From NCBI GenBank assembly GCA_012270555.1, contig JAAXIC010000008.1:2426-66425 (forward strand): 64,000 bases of DNA. Direction: 5' to 3'. This DNA is from Chloroflexota bacterium. GTDB lineage: Bacteria > Chloroflexota > UBA11872 > VXOZ01. The position numbers and the translations under genes were made by a program. Positions 29,037-37,620 of this stretch are shown piece after piece (position 1 is the first letter of the stretch; the number at the start of each line of letters is the position of its first letter). A model generated the notes under the pieces. It had not been told where the DNA came from. It saw only the letters and a program-made list of their open reading frames with translations, and searched no databases.

Positions 29037-29375
29037 CTAATTCTTGAGTGCGTCTACTGCCTCATTCCGAGAGTCATGGACGGCAATGATCTGATCAAAG
29101 CCGCTGATCTCGAAGATTTCGCGGATTGATTCAGAAAGCGAGCACACTGCGAATTTGGCGTCCTGCTTTTGCAGGGACTTTGCCGTTAGGAGGATTACGC
29201 GTAAGCCAGCACTACTTATGTAAGATACTTCTTCCAGATCCAACACTACGGCCCGCTCACTTGAGTCGATTGCGGCGTCCAATGCATCCTGAAACTCGCG
29301 GGCATTAGCGCCATCAATTCGACCCTCCGTCTTAGCGATAAGCGTGTTATCTTGCCTTTCGGTGGAAACTCCCAT
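29037..29375 (-). CDS. STAS-domain anti-sigma factor antagonist (RsbV/SpoIIAA-like)
   Basis: A 112-residue single STAS domain. The phosphorylatable serine lies in the conserved YISSAGLRVILLTAKS segment; GRIDGANAREFQDALDAAI is the typical N-terminal half. Unphosphorylated, it would bind the RsbW-like kinase and free its target. I chose the ATG at 29375 since AAGGAG lies nine bases upstream; the ATG at 29384 would leave no spacing to that site. First gene of the minus-strand signalling operon. Confidence 0.92.
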   Translation of the reverse strand: MGVSTERQDNTLIAKTEGRIDGANAREFQDALDAAIDSSERAVVLDLEEVSYISSAGLRVILLTAKSLQKQDAKFAVCSLSESIREIFEISGFDQIIAVHDSRNEAVDALKN

Positions 29376-29918
29376 TGGGCGCATCTCCTTCGCGTTGCAA
29401 CTTTGCCTTGCTGAACACCATACCTGAACTTGAATTCGTTCTCAACTTAGTTTTATTGCCTCTCACTTCGTTGTCGCCGTGATATGCATCGAACACGCTA
29501 CGTGGACGAGAAATGTCACCCCCGGCACTTGGAATTCTCATGTGACGCACTGGACAAAACCACCACAGCATGCTACGGCTGAGGGCTCTTGCTCCTTTCT
29601 CATCTCAGGCTTGCGCTGAGTTTCGCGAAGCCCGACCACTTCCCGCGCCGCCTTTCTTCAATCCAAGCAACCCTCGTCTCTTTTAGCAGATGTAGGCGCC
29701 GCACTCTAGATGATTAGCTGTAAATCATCTGAATTGTGGCTCTTATGTAGTTCTTTCTGCGCTGGATTCCTTGCCCGCAAACATACTACGAAAAAGAGGA
29801 AACACCTGCGGCAAGACAAGCCAAGAACAGCAAACTATCATTAGAATTACTGGGCATTACCCTACCAACTACTGCAATTCTTGTCAAGCAAGCCTGTACT
29901 ATAACGGAGTAAGGAGAA
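29376..29918. other. divergent intergenic region
   Basis: About 540 bases between the signalling operon (minus) and a membrane protein gene (plus); both promoters should lie here. It contains a weak relative of the TTCG..CTGAG repeat (around 29605-29640) and an 8-bp inverted repeat AGATGATT/AATCATCT at 29708-29730. I see no gene or RNA. Confidence 0.4.
29708..29730. promoter_or_regulatory. 8-bp inverted repeat, possible operator
   Basis: AGATGATT and AATCATCT face each other across seven bases in an AT-rich stretch within a divergent promoter region. It may be a regulator binding site, but there is only one copy and no known consensus is matched. Confidence 0.3.
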
Positions 29919-30479
29919 ATGGCGGAGACACCCACTCAGTACCCTATTTCCAAGCCTGCACATTCTCATATTCGGCGCATTGTGTCCTACATCGAGTTCT
30001 CATCCCTATTCCGTCCGGCTATTAGCCAACGCAGCCGTGCCAAAACAAGGAAACCACACGTGACGTTCGTGCCCACACTCCTGCTTCTCTGCACGGTTCT
30101 TTTTGCTTTGCGTGTATGCGGGCAGGCAATCGTGGCGCTCTGGGCGCCGCGCTGGTTGCCGGCTATGGAGCACTGGTATTCGGGCCTTATGCCCTACCGT
30201 TATCTTCTCCCGGCGCAATTAGCCTTGCTCGCGCTCATGGCCGTCATCGTAGCCGACGTATACCGCGGCGAAGGGCTATTCGCCATGGTTTGGTGGGAAA
30301 GCCTGGCAACGCCACTGAGGCTGACAGCCGGTGTTTATTTCCTGGCAATGGTCCTGCGCTACGTACTTACCATGGTCTTCAAACCCGAGCGGAGATGGTT
30401 CAAGCGGACTATCCCCATCTGGTTTCACATGGTATTGGCTACGGCTCTGTGGTCCTTGGGCACGTATCACAGCCTCTGA
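29919..30479 (+). CDS. integral membrane protein of unknown function
   Basis: A 186-residue protein with a ~45-residue polar, basic N-terminal tail and four hydrophobic segments (about 48-70, 95-113, 130-150, 167-183). An ideal AAGGAG lies just upstream of the ATG. I do not recognise the family. Its 3' end overlaps the 3' end of the convergent monooxygenase gene by 13 bases, an arrangement that may allow antisense interference but has no obvious functional meaning. Confidence 0.6.
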   Translation: MAETPTQYPISKPAHSHIRRIVSYIEFSSLFRPAISQRSRAKTRKPHVTFVPTLLLLCTVLFALRVCGQAIVALWAPRWLPAMEHWYSGLMPYRYLLPAQLALLALMAVIVADVYRGEGLFAMVWWESLATPLRLTAGVYFLAMVLRYVLTMVFKPERRWFKRTIPIWFHMVLATALWSLGTYHSL

Positions 30480-31624
30480 CGCTGGCTGACGATCCGCGCT
30501 ATGCGTCTTGCATCCACGGCAATGTTATATAAGCCACCTCTGCCATCATAATTGTGCCCGATAAAGTAGAGATTAGAGAACTCCTGGCTCTGCACGCGGT
30601 CCCGCCGCTTGGCGAAGCCGCAGACGTCTCTGGCACCGTAGGCGCCCATCCATTCAAGCGCAGCCCTGTAGCCGGTCGCCAGGATGACGGAATCGAATGT
30701 GCGCCCGGTCCCCTCCGCAAACTTCGCGCCGCTCGGTCCAAAGCGTTCAATGCTCGGTAAGAGCTCGATACGACCTGACTTTACGGCGTTTGCCAGCTTC
30801 ATGCCAATGAGAGGCACGTCCGGGCAGTCGCTGAAACCCTTCTTTCGCGGAAGCGGGTTGCCACCCCGCAAAAGAGAGCCAACGTTCCCAACCATCCGGG
30901 TTAAACGTTGCTGCATTGCGCGGGGCAGCCAGGAGATCGCCCAGCCCAGGTATTGGCTCGGAATGCCAGCAATACTGAGCGGTACGTTGTTTACTCCGGA
31001 GCGGACGGATACGGCCACGCTGGCGCCGGCGTCAGCGAGCTCCGTTGCGATCTCTGCGCCCGAATTCCCGATGCCGACGACCAATACGCGCTGGCGGGTA
31101 AAACCGGACGGGTGTCTATACGCCGAACTGTGGATCAAGCCTCCCTGGTACGCATCTAAGCCCGCAAAGCATGGCACTACGGGAGACGACATGATGCCGG
31201 TTGCCACCACAACGGCGCGCGCCACAATCCAATCCTCACCAGTCTTGATGCGCCACGTATTCTCCTCCCGCTCAAGGGCGCGCGCCTCCACGCCAACGCG
31301 CAGGGGAATCGTGAACCGCTCCGTATAGCTCTTGAGATAGCTTGTGAAAGCGGCACGGGAAGGGAAGAGGTCTGTTCCGCTTGGGAACGGCATGCCGGGC
31401 AGCGCGCTGAGGTGCTTTCCGGTGTGCAAGCGAAGGCTGTCGTACGTCTGGCCCCACTGCCAGCCGGGGCAGTCCCCCTTCTCGATGACGATATGCGCGA
31501 TACTCCGTTCGCCCAACTGCTGAGAAACGGCGAGCCCACCCGGCCCGCCGCCCACGATTACGACGTCAAGCGTGGGTCCGCCACGATACGCTACCGAAGT
31601 GTCTGCGCGTGAAGTTCCTTGCAA
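30467..31624 (-). CDS. flavin-containing NAD(P)H monooxygenase (YUCCA/BVMO-like)
   Basis: A 385-residue class B flavoprotein monooxygenase. The FAD-binding Rossmann motif is VVIVGGGPGGLAVSQQL (about residue 21), the NADPH-binding motif is VLVVGIGNSGAEIATELADA (about 175), and the ATG-containing hinge VVVATGIMSSP and the C-terminal VILATGYRAALEWMG are typical. This pattern fits enzymes that oxygenate small organic substrates, such as YUCCA-type or Baeyer-Villiger-like enzymes; the substrate is unknown. The start is a TTG without a clear ribosome binding site, so the exact N-terminus is uncertain. Confidence 0.85.
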   Translation of the reverse strand: MQGTSRADTSVAYRGGPTLDVVIVGGGPGGLAVSQQLGERSIAHIVIEKGDCPGWQWGQTYDSLRLHTGKHLSALPGMPFPSGTDLFPSRAAFTSYLKSYTERFTIPLRVGVEARALEREENTWRIKTGEDWIVARAVVVATGIMSSPVVPCFAGLDAYQGGLIHSSAYRHPSGFTRQRVLVVGIGNSGAEIATELADAGASVAVSVRSGVNNVPLSIAGIPSQYLGWAISWLPRAMQQRLTRMVGNVGSLLRGGNPLPRKKGFSDCPDVPLIGMKLANAVKSGRIELLPSIERFGPSGAKFAEGTGRTFDSVILATGYRAALEWMGAYGARDVCGFAKRRDRVQSQEFSNLYFIGHNYDGRGGLYNIAVDARRIARIVSQRQRL

Positions 31625-31843
31625 CTAAAGTTCCCTGTGACTAATGAGACCTCGCAACGAGAAGTCTGTGAAACAGCGCGCTGCTCTTCTGCTTTGCCGG
31701 GAAGGCTCAATCCTTCTCCCCCGAGCGCACGTGCAGCAGTGACTAAGGGTTTACGACCACCATCTACACCTGCAAAGGAGTACACTGCTTAAGCACGCCG
31801 AGCGACAGTGCACAGCGGCGAGAAAGGTCTCTACGACGGCGCT

Positions 31844-32701
31844 ATGCGGATTCTCATCACAGGCGGAAACGGGCAGCTTGCGTTCGACTTGAAGCGGACG
31901 CTGACGCACCATGAGGTACGCGCGCTTTCGCGTCAAGAATTAGACATCTGCAACGCTGTGCAAACGGCAGAGGCAATGCGGTCGTTCAGGCCGGACGTGC
32001 TCATCAACACAGCTGCTTTTCACCGCGTTGACGACTGCGAAAAACAGCTAGAACCTGCCTTTACCACTAACGCCTTTGCCGTACGGCACCTTGCCCAACT
32101 CTGCGAGGAGCAAGACACATTGCTCGTACACTTTAGTACAGACTACGTGTTTGGCGGTCAGGCGAAACGCTCCCCTTTGACCGAAGACGATCCTCCGGCG
32201 CCGCTTTCAGTATACGGAACCTCCAAGCTGGCCGGCGAATACCTTGCACAGGTGACATGGCGCAGAGCGTTGATCGTACGTACGTGCGGGCTCTATGGTG
32301 CGGCAGGAGCGACTGGCAAGGGCGGCAATTTCGTCCAAACGATGTTGCGTCTGGCTCGTGAAGGGGCCGCACTGCGCGTCGTGGACGACCAAGAATGCAC
32401 ACCCACTGCGACCAAAGACCTAGCACAAAAGGTAGCGTGGCTGATTACGCAAGACATTTCTGGCATCGTGCACGTCACGAACGCCGGTTCGTGCACGTGG
32501 TATGAGTTCGCCAAAGCAATCTTCGCATTCGCAGGCATTGAAGCAGACCTCTCCCCCACCACGTCCCAAGAGTACGTCACGCCAGCAGTCCGGCCGCCCT
32601 ACTCGGTTTTGGCCCACAAGCGGCTGGCCGCACTCGGTCAAGACGATTTGCGCCCGTGGCAAGCCGCGCTTGCCAGCTACCTGGAAGAGGCGACCAGGTA
32701 A
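31844..32701 (+). CDS. rfbD: dTDP-4-dehydrorhamnose reductase
   Basis: Last enzyme of dTDP-L-rhamnose synthesis, reducing dTDP-4-keto-rhamnose with NAD(P)H. The 285-residue SDR begins MRILITGGNGQLAFDLKRTL and has VLINTAAFHRVDDCE, the serine segment VHFSTDYVFGG and the catalytic YGTSKLAGEYLAQ. The start at 31844 matches the family; the frame extends 12 codons upstream to a GTG. A related gene, rfbB, lies 24.5 kb away on the other strand, and rfbA and rfbC are not in the window. Confidence 0.92.
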   Translation: MRILITGGNGQLAFDLKRTLTHHEVRALSRQELDICNAVQTAEAMRSFRPDVLINTAAFHRVDDCEKQLEPAFTTNAFAVRHLAQLCEEQDTLLVHFSTDYVFGGQAKRSPLTEDDPPAPLSVYGTSKLAGEYLAQVTWRRALIVRTCGLYGAAGATGKGGNFVQTMLRLAREGAALRVVDDQECTPTATKDLAQKVAWLITQDISGIVHVTNAGSCTWYEFAKAIFAFAGIEADLSPTTSQEYVTPAVRPPYSVLAHKRLAALGQDDLRPWQAALASYLEEATR

Positions 32702-32799
32702 GGTCTCTGGCTTGGAGGCTATGCCCCTTGACAGTAAGCTGATGCTTTGGTGAGCGTGCAGGTCTCGAAAACGCCCATGGGCGAAGAGCTGCGACGCTC

Positions 32800-33513
32800 C
32801 TAGCCTGAAGACTCCGTCGTCTCAGAAGCTGGACTGGACACGCGCACGCATTGGGCCCATCGAGCCGGCATCTCAACATGAAGTTCCTCCACGCGCAGCA
32901 TTAAGTGGCCGGCTCTTAAGTCGATCTCTTCAACCACTGCTGAAGTACCCGGCAGGAGGCCGTGATCGTGGGCGAAGCGAAGCAGGTCGCCTTCATCTTC
33001 GCCTTCTTCGGTAATGCGCAAGATCTCCACGCTCTCTCCTGCCTTTGTTTCTGTCAATTTACGGGCGCCAAGCAGACGTTCCTCATCCGGTGAGCCTGGG
33101 AAAGGGTTGCCATGGGGGCACGTGGTTGGCTGCCCAAGACTCTCAAACAGATAGGTCTCCAATTTGGGTGAGAGAGAGTGCTCGAGGCGTTCCGCCTCAT
33201 CATCGGCATCTGCCCAGTCAAAACCCAGGGTATCGACCAGCAGCCTTTCGATAAGGTAGTGCCGGCGAATAATCGACTCGGCGATGCTGCGTCCCTCAGG
33301 AGTCAGTTGCACGCCCCATTCGTGATCGATCACAGCCAGCCCCTGGCGTTCCATGCGTTGGAAAGCCTGTGTGACCGCGGAGGCAGAGACTCCTAATCGC
33401 TCCGCCAAACGCGACCCCACGACTCTGGAGCCTTCACGGAGCATGGTGTACACGCGAATGAGGTATTCGCCCTGTACCGAACTCATCTCGGTATTTGGTG
33501 TTTTCTGCGCCAT
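32800..33513 (-). CDS. DtxR/MntR-family metal-dependent transcriptional regulator
   Basis: A 237-residue iron/manganese-responsive repressor. The N-terminal winged helix (EYLIRVYTMLREGSRVVGSR, then LAERLGVSASAVTQAFQRME) is followed by the dimerisation/metal domain (RHYLIERLLVDTLGFDWADA, ERLEHSLSPKLE) containing the usual His and Glu ligands, and by an SH3/FeoA-like C-terminal domain. PTTCPHGNPFPG is a well-conserved family segment. No metal transporter gene is adjacent, so targets lie elsewhere. An AT-rich stretch just upstream of the start (TTAACTGCTAAGATA) may hold an operator, but no palindrome is clear. Confidence 0.92.
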   Translation of the reverse strand: MAQKTPNTEMSSVQGEYLIRVYTMLREGSRVVGSRLAERLGVSASAVTQAFQRMERQGLAVIDHEWGVQLTPEGRSIAESIIRRHYLIERLLVDTLGFDWADADDEAERLEHSLSPKLETYLFESLGQPTTCPHGNPFPGSPDEERLLGARKLTETKAGESVEILRITEEGEDEGDLLRFAHDHGLLPGTSAVVEEIDLRAGHLMLRVEELHVEMPARWAQCVRVSSPASETTESSG

Positions 33514-33742
33514 ATTCCCTATCTTAGCAGTTAACGCATTCCAGGCGGATCATCTCTTGGGACTACAAATCTTGTATGCAGGCAAGCAATTGTGGGCAAA
33601 GGTCATCGCGCGGCGTCGAGCGGCTACACCCTGAATCATCCGCGCAGGATTGCAGCGCTGTTTACCGTCAATTGCTGCTATCCACGCACTAGTGTATAGG
33701 ATAGACGACATCCAGAATCACAACCGTACGATGTCTTTAGGA

Positions 33743-34213
33743 TCAGAGACGTGGCAGCCTTCCCAAAGACTCGGTAAATGCCTGAAACACCATGATCGGA
33801 ATTGAGAAGAGGCCCAGCATCCAGCCAAGAAAGAGGCCATTGCGCAGGCTAAACGTGTGCACTTCTTCCTTTAATGTAAGGGCAAGAGCAATGGGAAGGC
33901 AGGAAAAGAATAGCCCTCCGATAAATATGAACAAGGCATAGTCACCAGCGGGACTGCCGATGAGGCGATCCAAGTTGAGGAGCGGCCGCGTGGGTTGCGT
34001 AAACCCTTCGAGTTGGGGCACCAGATTCAACAGCAGCACGCCAAGCGACCACAGCCACGTGGTTGAGCCGACTGCGCTGCACATTGCTCCCGCCACAAAG
34101 CCGCCGAGAAAACCCAGAGGGTCGCTCTCTTCGACGTGTTGCTCCGGACGATGCTCGGGCAGTCTTTGCGGACCCTCCTCCGTATCTTCCGTTGCAAATG
34201 ACGGCATCCGCAT
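33743..34213 (-). CDS. small integral membrane protein of unknown function
   Basis: A 156-residue protein with an acidic N-terminal tail (TEDTEEGPQRLPEHRPEQHV) and three to four hydrophobic segments. I chose the ATG at 34213 because GGGAGG lies seven bases upstream; the frame is open 19 codons further. It diverges from the WecA-like gene. No family recognised. Confidence 0.55.
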   Translation of the reverse strand: MRMPSFATEDTEEGPQRLPEHRPEQHVEESDPLGFLGGFVAGAMCSAVGSTTWLWSLGVLLLNLVPQLEGFTQPTRPLLNLDRLIGSPAGDYALFIFIGGLFFSCLPIALALTLKEEVHTFSLRNGLFLGWMLGLFSIPIMVFQAFTESLGRLPRL

Positions 34214-34289
34214 GACGGTATCCTCCCTTACCATCATTGTAGCGCCGTGAGAGCACACGCGTCTAAACATGAAGCGGGGATATGGGTAG

Positions 34290-34298
34290 TGGTATACT
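34290..34298 (+). promoter_or_regulatory. extended -10 promoter element upstream of the WecA-like gene
   Basis: TGGTATACT matches the extended -10 form TGnTATAAT. No good -35 lies upstream, as is common for extended -10 promoters. It lies about 50 bases before the GTG start at 34349, supporting that start. Confidence 0.45.
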
Positions 34299-34348
34299 GT
34301 CTGGCGGACATAGTCCCACCTTCGCAGCGCTCATTCTGGGTTAGAACT

Positions 34349-35431
34349 GTGCAACCTGCGACTAGTACCCTTCTGCTCGTCCTCTTCTCTGCTGCCATCC
34401 TTGCTTTGCTTCTCACCGCTGCCGTGCGACGCCTTGCCCTGCGTCTGCAGTGGCTGGATCAGCCTGGGGTAGGCAGAGTACATAAGAAACCAGTTCCCCG
34501 CATCGGCGGACTCGCTATCTTCGCGGCTTTCGCCGGCATATTGTTCGCGACGATATGGCTGCGCGAGGACCTGGAATTCGACACGAAGATTCTCGGACTG
34601 CTGTTGGGCGCCGGGCTCATCACGCTCGTGATGCTCATAGATGACGTCCGCGGGCTGCCTCCGCTGCCCAAGTTCCTCGCGCAAATTGCTGCGGCTGCGG
34701 TTGCCATTTGGTTCGACATCGTCATCGAGTTCGTCCGCGACCCCTTTGGCGGCGGCATTTCTTTCCCTGAGTGGCTTGCCACGCCCCTGGACAATCACAT
34801 CTTCTTTGCCGGCTGGCTTTCCATTCTCATCACGTTGTTCTGGATCGTCGGCATGATGAATGCCATCAATTTCGTAGACGGCTATGACGGACTAGCGGGC
34901 GGGCTTTCGTTTATTGGCGCGGGTCTACTCTTCTTCCTTAGCCTGTCGTTGCAGCAGTTCAGCATTGCTTTTCTCCCACTGATTCTTGCGGGCGCGGTCC
35001 TGGGTTTTCTTCCCCTAAACGTATACCGCGCGCGCATCATCATGGGCGACAGCGGGGCACACTTTCTGGGGTTTGCGCTGGGCACGATTGCCATCGTCGG
35101 CGGCGCAAAGCTGGCCACGACGCTACTCATCTTTGGGGTGCCGGCCATTGACGTTGCCTGGTCTATCATCCGTCGCACGTTGCAGGGCGGCAGGTTCTAC
35201 CAACGCGACACCGGCCACCTCCACCACCGTCTCTCGGAACTTGGGCTCCCCCCGCTTGCCATAGCGATAGTCTATTGGTCGTTTTCCGCAATCTTTGGCG
35301 CTATCGCGCTGCTGTTGCCAACACCCCTTCAGAAGATCTACGCTCTGGGCATTCTCGGTGTCATCGTTGCCGCACTGCTTGTCGTCCTCGCACACAGTGG
35401 CAAAGGGAAACTGCCGTCTGAACTTCGCTGA
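34349..35431 (+). CDS. WecA/MraY-type undecaprenyl-phosphate sugar-1-phosphate transferase
   Basis: Polytopic membrane enzyme that transfers a sugar-phosphate (usually GlcNAc-1-P) from UDP-sugar to undecaprenyl phosphate, starting a cell-surface glycan. Motifs in order: VHKKPVPRIGGLAIFAAFAG, the metal-binding MLIDDVRGLPPLPKFLAQ, MNAINFVDGYDGLAGGLSFI, VYRARIIMGDSGAHFLGFAL and the late cytoplasmic loop FYQRDTGHLHHRLSELGL, which is diagnostic of WecA/TagO rather than MraY. The GTG at 34349 fits the family N-terminus and a promoter 50 bases upstream; the frame is open to 34247. Followed 12 bases later by a dehydrogenase gene. Confidence 0.9.
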   Translation: MQPATSTLLLVLFSAAILALLLTAAVRRLALRLQWLDQPGVGRVHKKPVPRIGGLAIFAAFAGILFATIWLREDLEFDTKILGLLLGAGLITLVMLIDDVRGLPPLPKFLAQIAAAAVAIWFDIVIEFVRDPFGGGISFPEWLATPLDNHIFFAGWLSILITLFWIVGMMNAINFVDGYDGLAGGLSFIGAGLLFFLSLSLQQFSIAFLPLILAGAVLGFLPLNVYRARIIMGDSGAHFLGFALGTIAIVGGAKLATTLLIFGVPAIDVAWSIIRRTLQGGRFYQRDTGHLHHRLSELGLPPLAIAIVYWSFSAIFGAIALLLPTPLQKIYALGILGVIVAALLVVLAHSGKGKLPSELR

Positions 35432-35443
35432 TGAGGAAAGCGT

Positions 35444-36433
35444 ATGCGTTATCGCGTGCTCGTCACTGACTACGTTTGGCCGACCTTGGATAGAGAGCAG
35501 GCTGTCCTCGAGCCGGCCGGCGTAGAGCTGGTCCCTGCGCCGAGTGGCGATGAGGAGACGCTCGCCCGCCTGGCTGCTGATGTTGACGGCATCATGACGT
35601 GCTTTGCCAGCGTGACGCCCGCAGTGGTGCGCGCTTCATCGAAACTCAAGGTCATTGCCCGTTACGGCATCGGCGTGGACAACATCGCCGTGGATGTGGC
35701 TACCGGCCGCGACGTTGTGGTGACGAACGTGCCGGACTACTGTGTTGAGGAAGTAGCCGAGCACGCCCTGGCTCTCCTCTTTGCCTGCGCGCGGCGCCTC
35801 GCGCTCTACGATCGCGCCGTGCGGGACGAGAACTGGAACAGCAAAGTCGGCATGCCGCTCTACCGCATAAACGGCAAGACACTAGGGATTGTGGGCTTTG
35901 GGCAAATCGGACGGCGGGTGGCGGCAAAAGCGCAAGCCCTAGACCTGCGCGTTCTCGCTTACAGCCCTCACTTGACACCCAAAGAGGCCCAACAAGCCGG
36001 CTGCCGCGCGGTGAGCTTGGCCGAACTTCTGGAAGAGTCCGATTTCGTCAGCCTGCATCTTCCGCTCACACCCCAATCGGCACAGATGTTCGACCGTGAA
36101 CGCTTCAACCAGATGAAGCCCGGCGCCATCTTCATCAACACCTCCCGCGGCGGTCTGGTTGAGAGTGCCGCCCTGGCTGATGCTCTAGAGTCCGGCCATC
36201 TTGCGGCGGCAGGCATCGACGTACTCCCGCAAGAGCCTCCTGACACTGGCGAAGCACTTCTGCAACAGGAAAATCTTGTTGTTACGCCCCATATCGCGTT
36301 CTACAGCGAGGAGTCGCTGGCCGAACTGCAAACGCGCACCGCCCACTCGGTTGCTCTCGTCCTGCAAGGACGAATGCCGGAGAGCGTTGTAAATCCAGAA
36401 ATTTTGGAACGGATCCATCTGCAAGAAGGTTGA
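35444..36433 (+). CDS. D-2-hydroxyacid dehydrogenase (phosphoglycerate dehydrogenase/CtBP-like)
   Basis: NAD-dependent dehydrogenase of 329 residues. The NAD-binding loop is LGIVGFGQIGRRVAAKAQAL, and the catalytic residues are Arg in FINTSRGGLVE, Glu in DVLPQEPPD and His in VVTPHIAFYSEESL. There is no ACT domain, so it is a short form, nearer to CtBP-like and other 2-hydroxyacid dehydrogenases than to full SerA. GAGGAAAG precedes the ATG. It follows the WecA-like gene by 12 bases and precedes an SDR gene by 34, so the three may be one transcript. Substrate unknown. Confidence 0.9.
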   Translation: MRYRVLVTDYVWPTLDREQAVLEPAGVELVPAPSGDEETLARLAADVDGIMTCFASVTPAVVRASSKLKVIARYGIGVDNIAVDVATGRDVVVTNVPDYCVEEVAEHALALLFACARRLALYDRAVRDENWNSKVGMPLYRINGKTLGIVGFGQIGRRVAAKAQALDLRVLAYSPHLTPKEAQQAGCRAVSLAELLEESDFVSLHLPLTPQSAQMFDRERFNQMKPGAIFINTSRGGLVESAALADALESGHLAAAGIDVLPQEPPDTGEALLQQENLVVTPHIAFYSEESLAELQTRTAHSVALVLQGRMPESVVNPEILERIHLQEG

Positions 36434-36467
36434 TAAGTTTCACCTACGAAAAATCTGAGGAAGTGCT

Positions 36468-37304
36468 ATGTATGACTTATCCGGACACGTGGCCATCGTA
36501 ACCGGTGGCGCAGGCGGCATCGGCGGTGCTACCGCCCGGCGGCTGGCAGCGGACGGTGCGAAGGTCCTGATCGCAGACATCAATGAGGTTGCCGCCCAGG
36601 AAAACGCTGCTCGCATCACTGAGGCAGGCGGCGAAGCTGAGGTGATGGTCGCAGACATGGGCACGTCCACCGACATCGTTGCGATGATCGAGGACGCGGT
36701 AGAGCGTTGGGAGCGGCTCGACATTCTCGTAAACAACGCCTATTCGCCGACCGCGGCTCACGATACTGACATTCCGGACACTACGGAAGAGGCCTGGGAT
36801 TCCGGTCTGGCTGTAATGGCAAAGGCACTCTTCCTCGCCACAAAGCATGCTATTCCGCACATGGAGCGGAACGGCGGCGGCAACATCGTGAACATATCCT
36901 CCGTCCATGGTCTGCTCCAATCGCCTGGCTTCCTAGTCTACGAAGCCAGCAAGAGCGCCGTCATAGGCATGACCCGCCAAATGGCCGCCGAACTCGGTCC
37001 GCGCGGCATACGAGTCAATGCCATCTGTCCGGGGCACATCGTGACCGAAAATATCCACAAGCACATGTGGCAAGAGAATCCCAGCGGCTACGCGTTCTTT
37101 GAAGAGCAGTACCCGCTCCGGCGTTGTGGCAAGACTGAGGAGATTGCCAGTGCCATTGCTTTCCTCTGCTCAAGCGAGGCGAGTTTCATCACCGGCCACG
37201 CCTTGGTAGTGGACGGCGGCCTGAGCCTTCAATTGCAAGAGAATCTCGGTGTACGCCTGGCTCACTACATACAAGAAAACCCCGAGACCGAGTTGCCGTA
37301 TTAG
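36468..37304 (+). CDS. short-chain dehydrogenase/reductase
   Basis: Classical SDR of 278 residues: cofactor loop VTGGAGGIGGATARRLAADG, NNAYSP where NNAG is usual, the serine in VNISSVHGLLQ and the catalytic YEASKSAVIGMTRQMAAELG. The C-terminal GHALVVDGGLSLQ is the normal end, followed by about 20 extra residues. GAGGAAG is well placed before the ATG. Neighbours are other oxidoreductases acting on hydroxy acids or sugars, which suggests a small catabolic cluster; the substrate is not evident. Confidence 0.9.
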   Translation: MYDLSGHVAIVTGGAGGIGGATARRLAADGAKVLIADINEVAAQENAARITEAGGEAEVMVADMGTSTDIVAMIEDAVERWERLDILVNNAYSPTAAHDTDIPDTTEEAWDSGLAVMAKALFLATKHAIPHMERNGGGNIVNISSVHGLLQSPGFLVYEASKSAVIGMTRQMAAELGPRGIRVNAICPGHIVTENIHKHMWQENPSGYAFFEEQYPLRRCGKTEEIASAIAFLCSSEASFITGHALVVDGGLSLQLQENLGVRLAHYIQENPETELPY

Positions 37305-37620
37305 TCGTCTCCAAGTAGCGCGGGAGCTAGAAACTATCTCATTAATCGACTCGATAGCCGAATCGTGCTTCGACAAGGGCTTCGCGAAGCCCACACAGCA
37401 CGAACGGGTATTTTATCTTTTCCGTTCGCCCTGAGCCTGTCGAAGGGCAGATCTGCACAGAGTAATGTATTTATGAGACGAGTTCTAGTACAGATATATT
37501 GCATTGGCTTGCTGTGAGCGGCCTTGTGTGGTCACTCGCACCTAAAGCGCTCGGGAGTGTTTACAGCAAGCAACTTCAACAACGGGGTGGCACGGTGCGC
37601 TGGATTGGAGTATTTAAAGG
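37305..37620. other. intergenic region with TTCG/CGAA repeats
   Basis: No gene seen. The stretch holds a GCTTCGACAAGGGCTTCGCG-type palindrome and an adjacent CCGTTCGCCCTGAGCCTGTC unit (together about 37366-37448), the same family as at 8.6 kb. The oxidoreductase promoter should lie after about 37450. Confidence 0.5.
37366..37448. repeat. paired TTCG..CTGAG..TCGAAG repeats facing each other
   Basis: GTGCTTCGACAAGGGCTTCG then CGAAGCCCACACAGCACGAACGG faces CCGTTCGCCCTGAGCCTGTC then GAAGGGC across an AT-rich spacer. Together they form a large inverted repeat. Confidence 0.55.
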
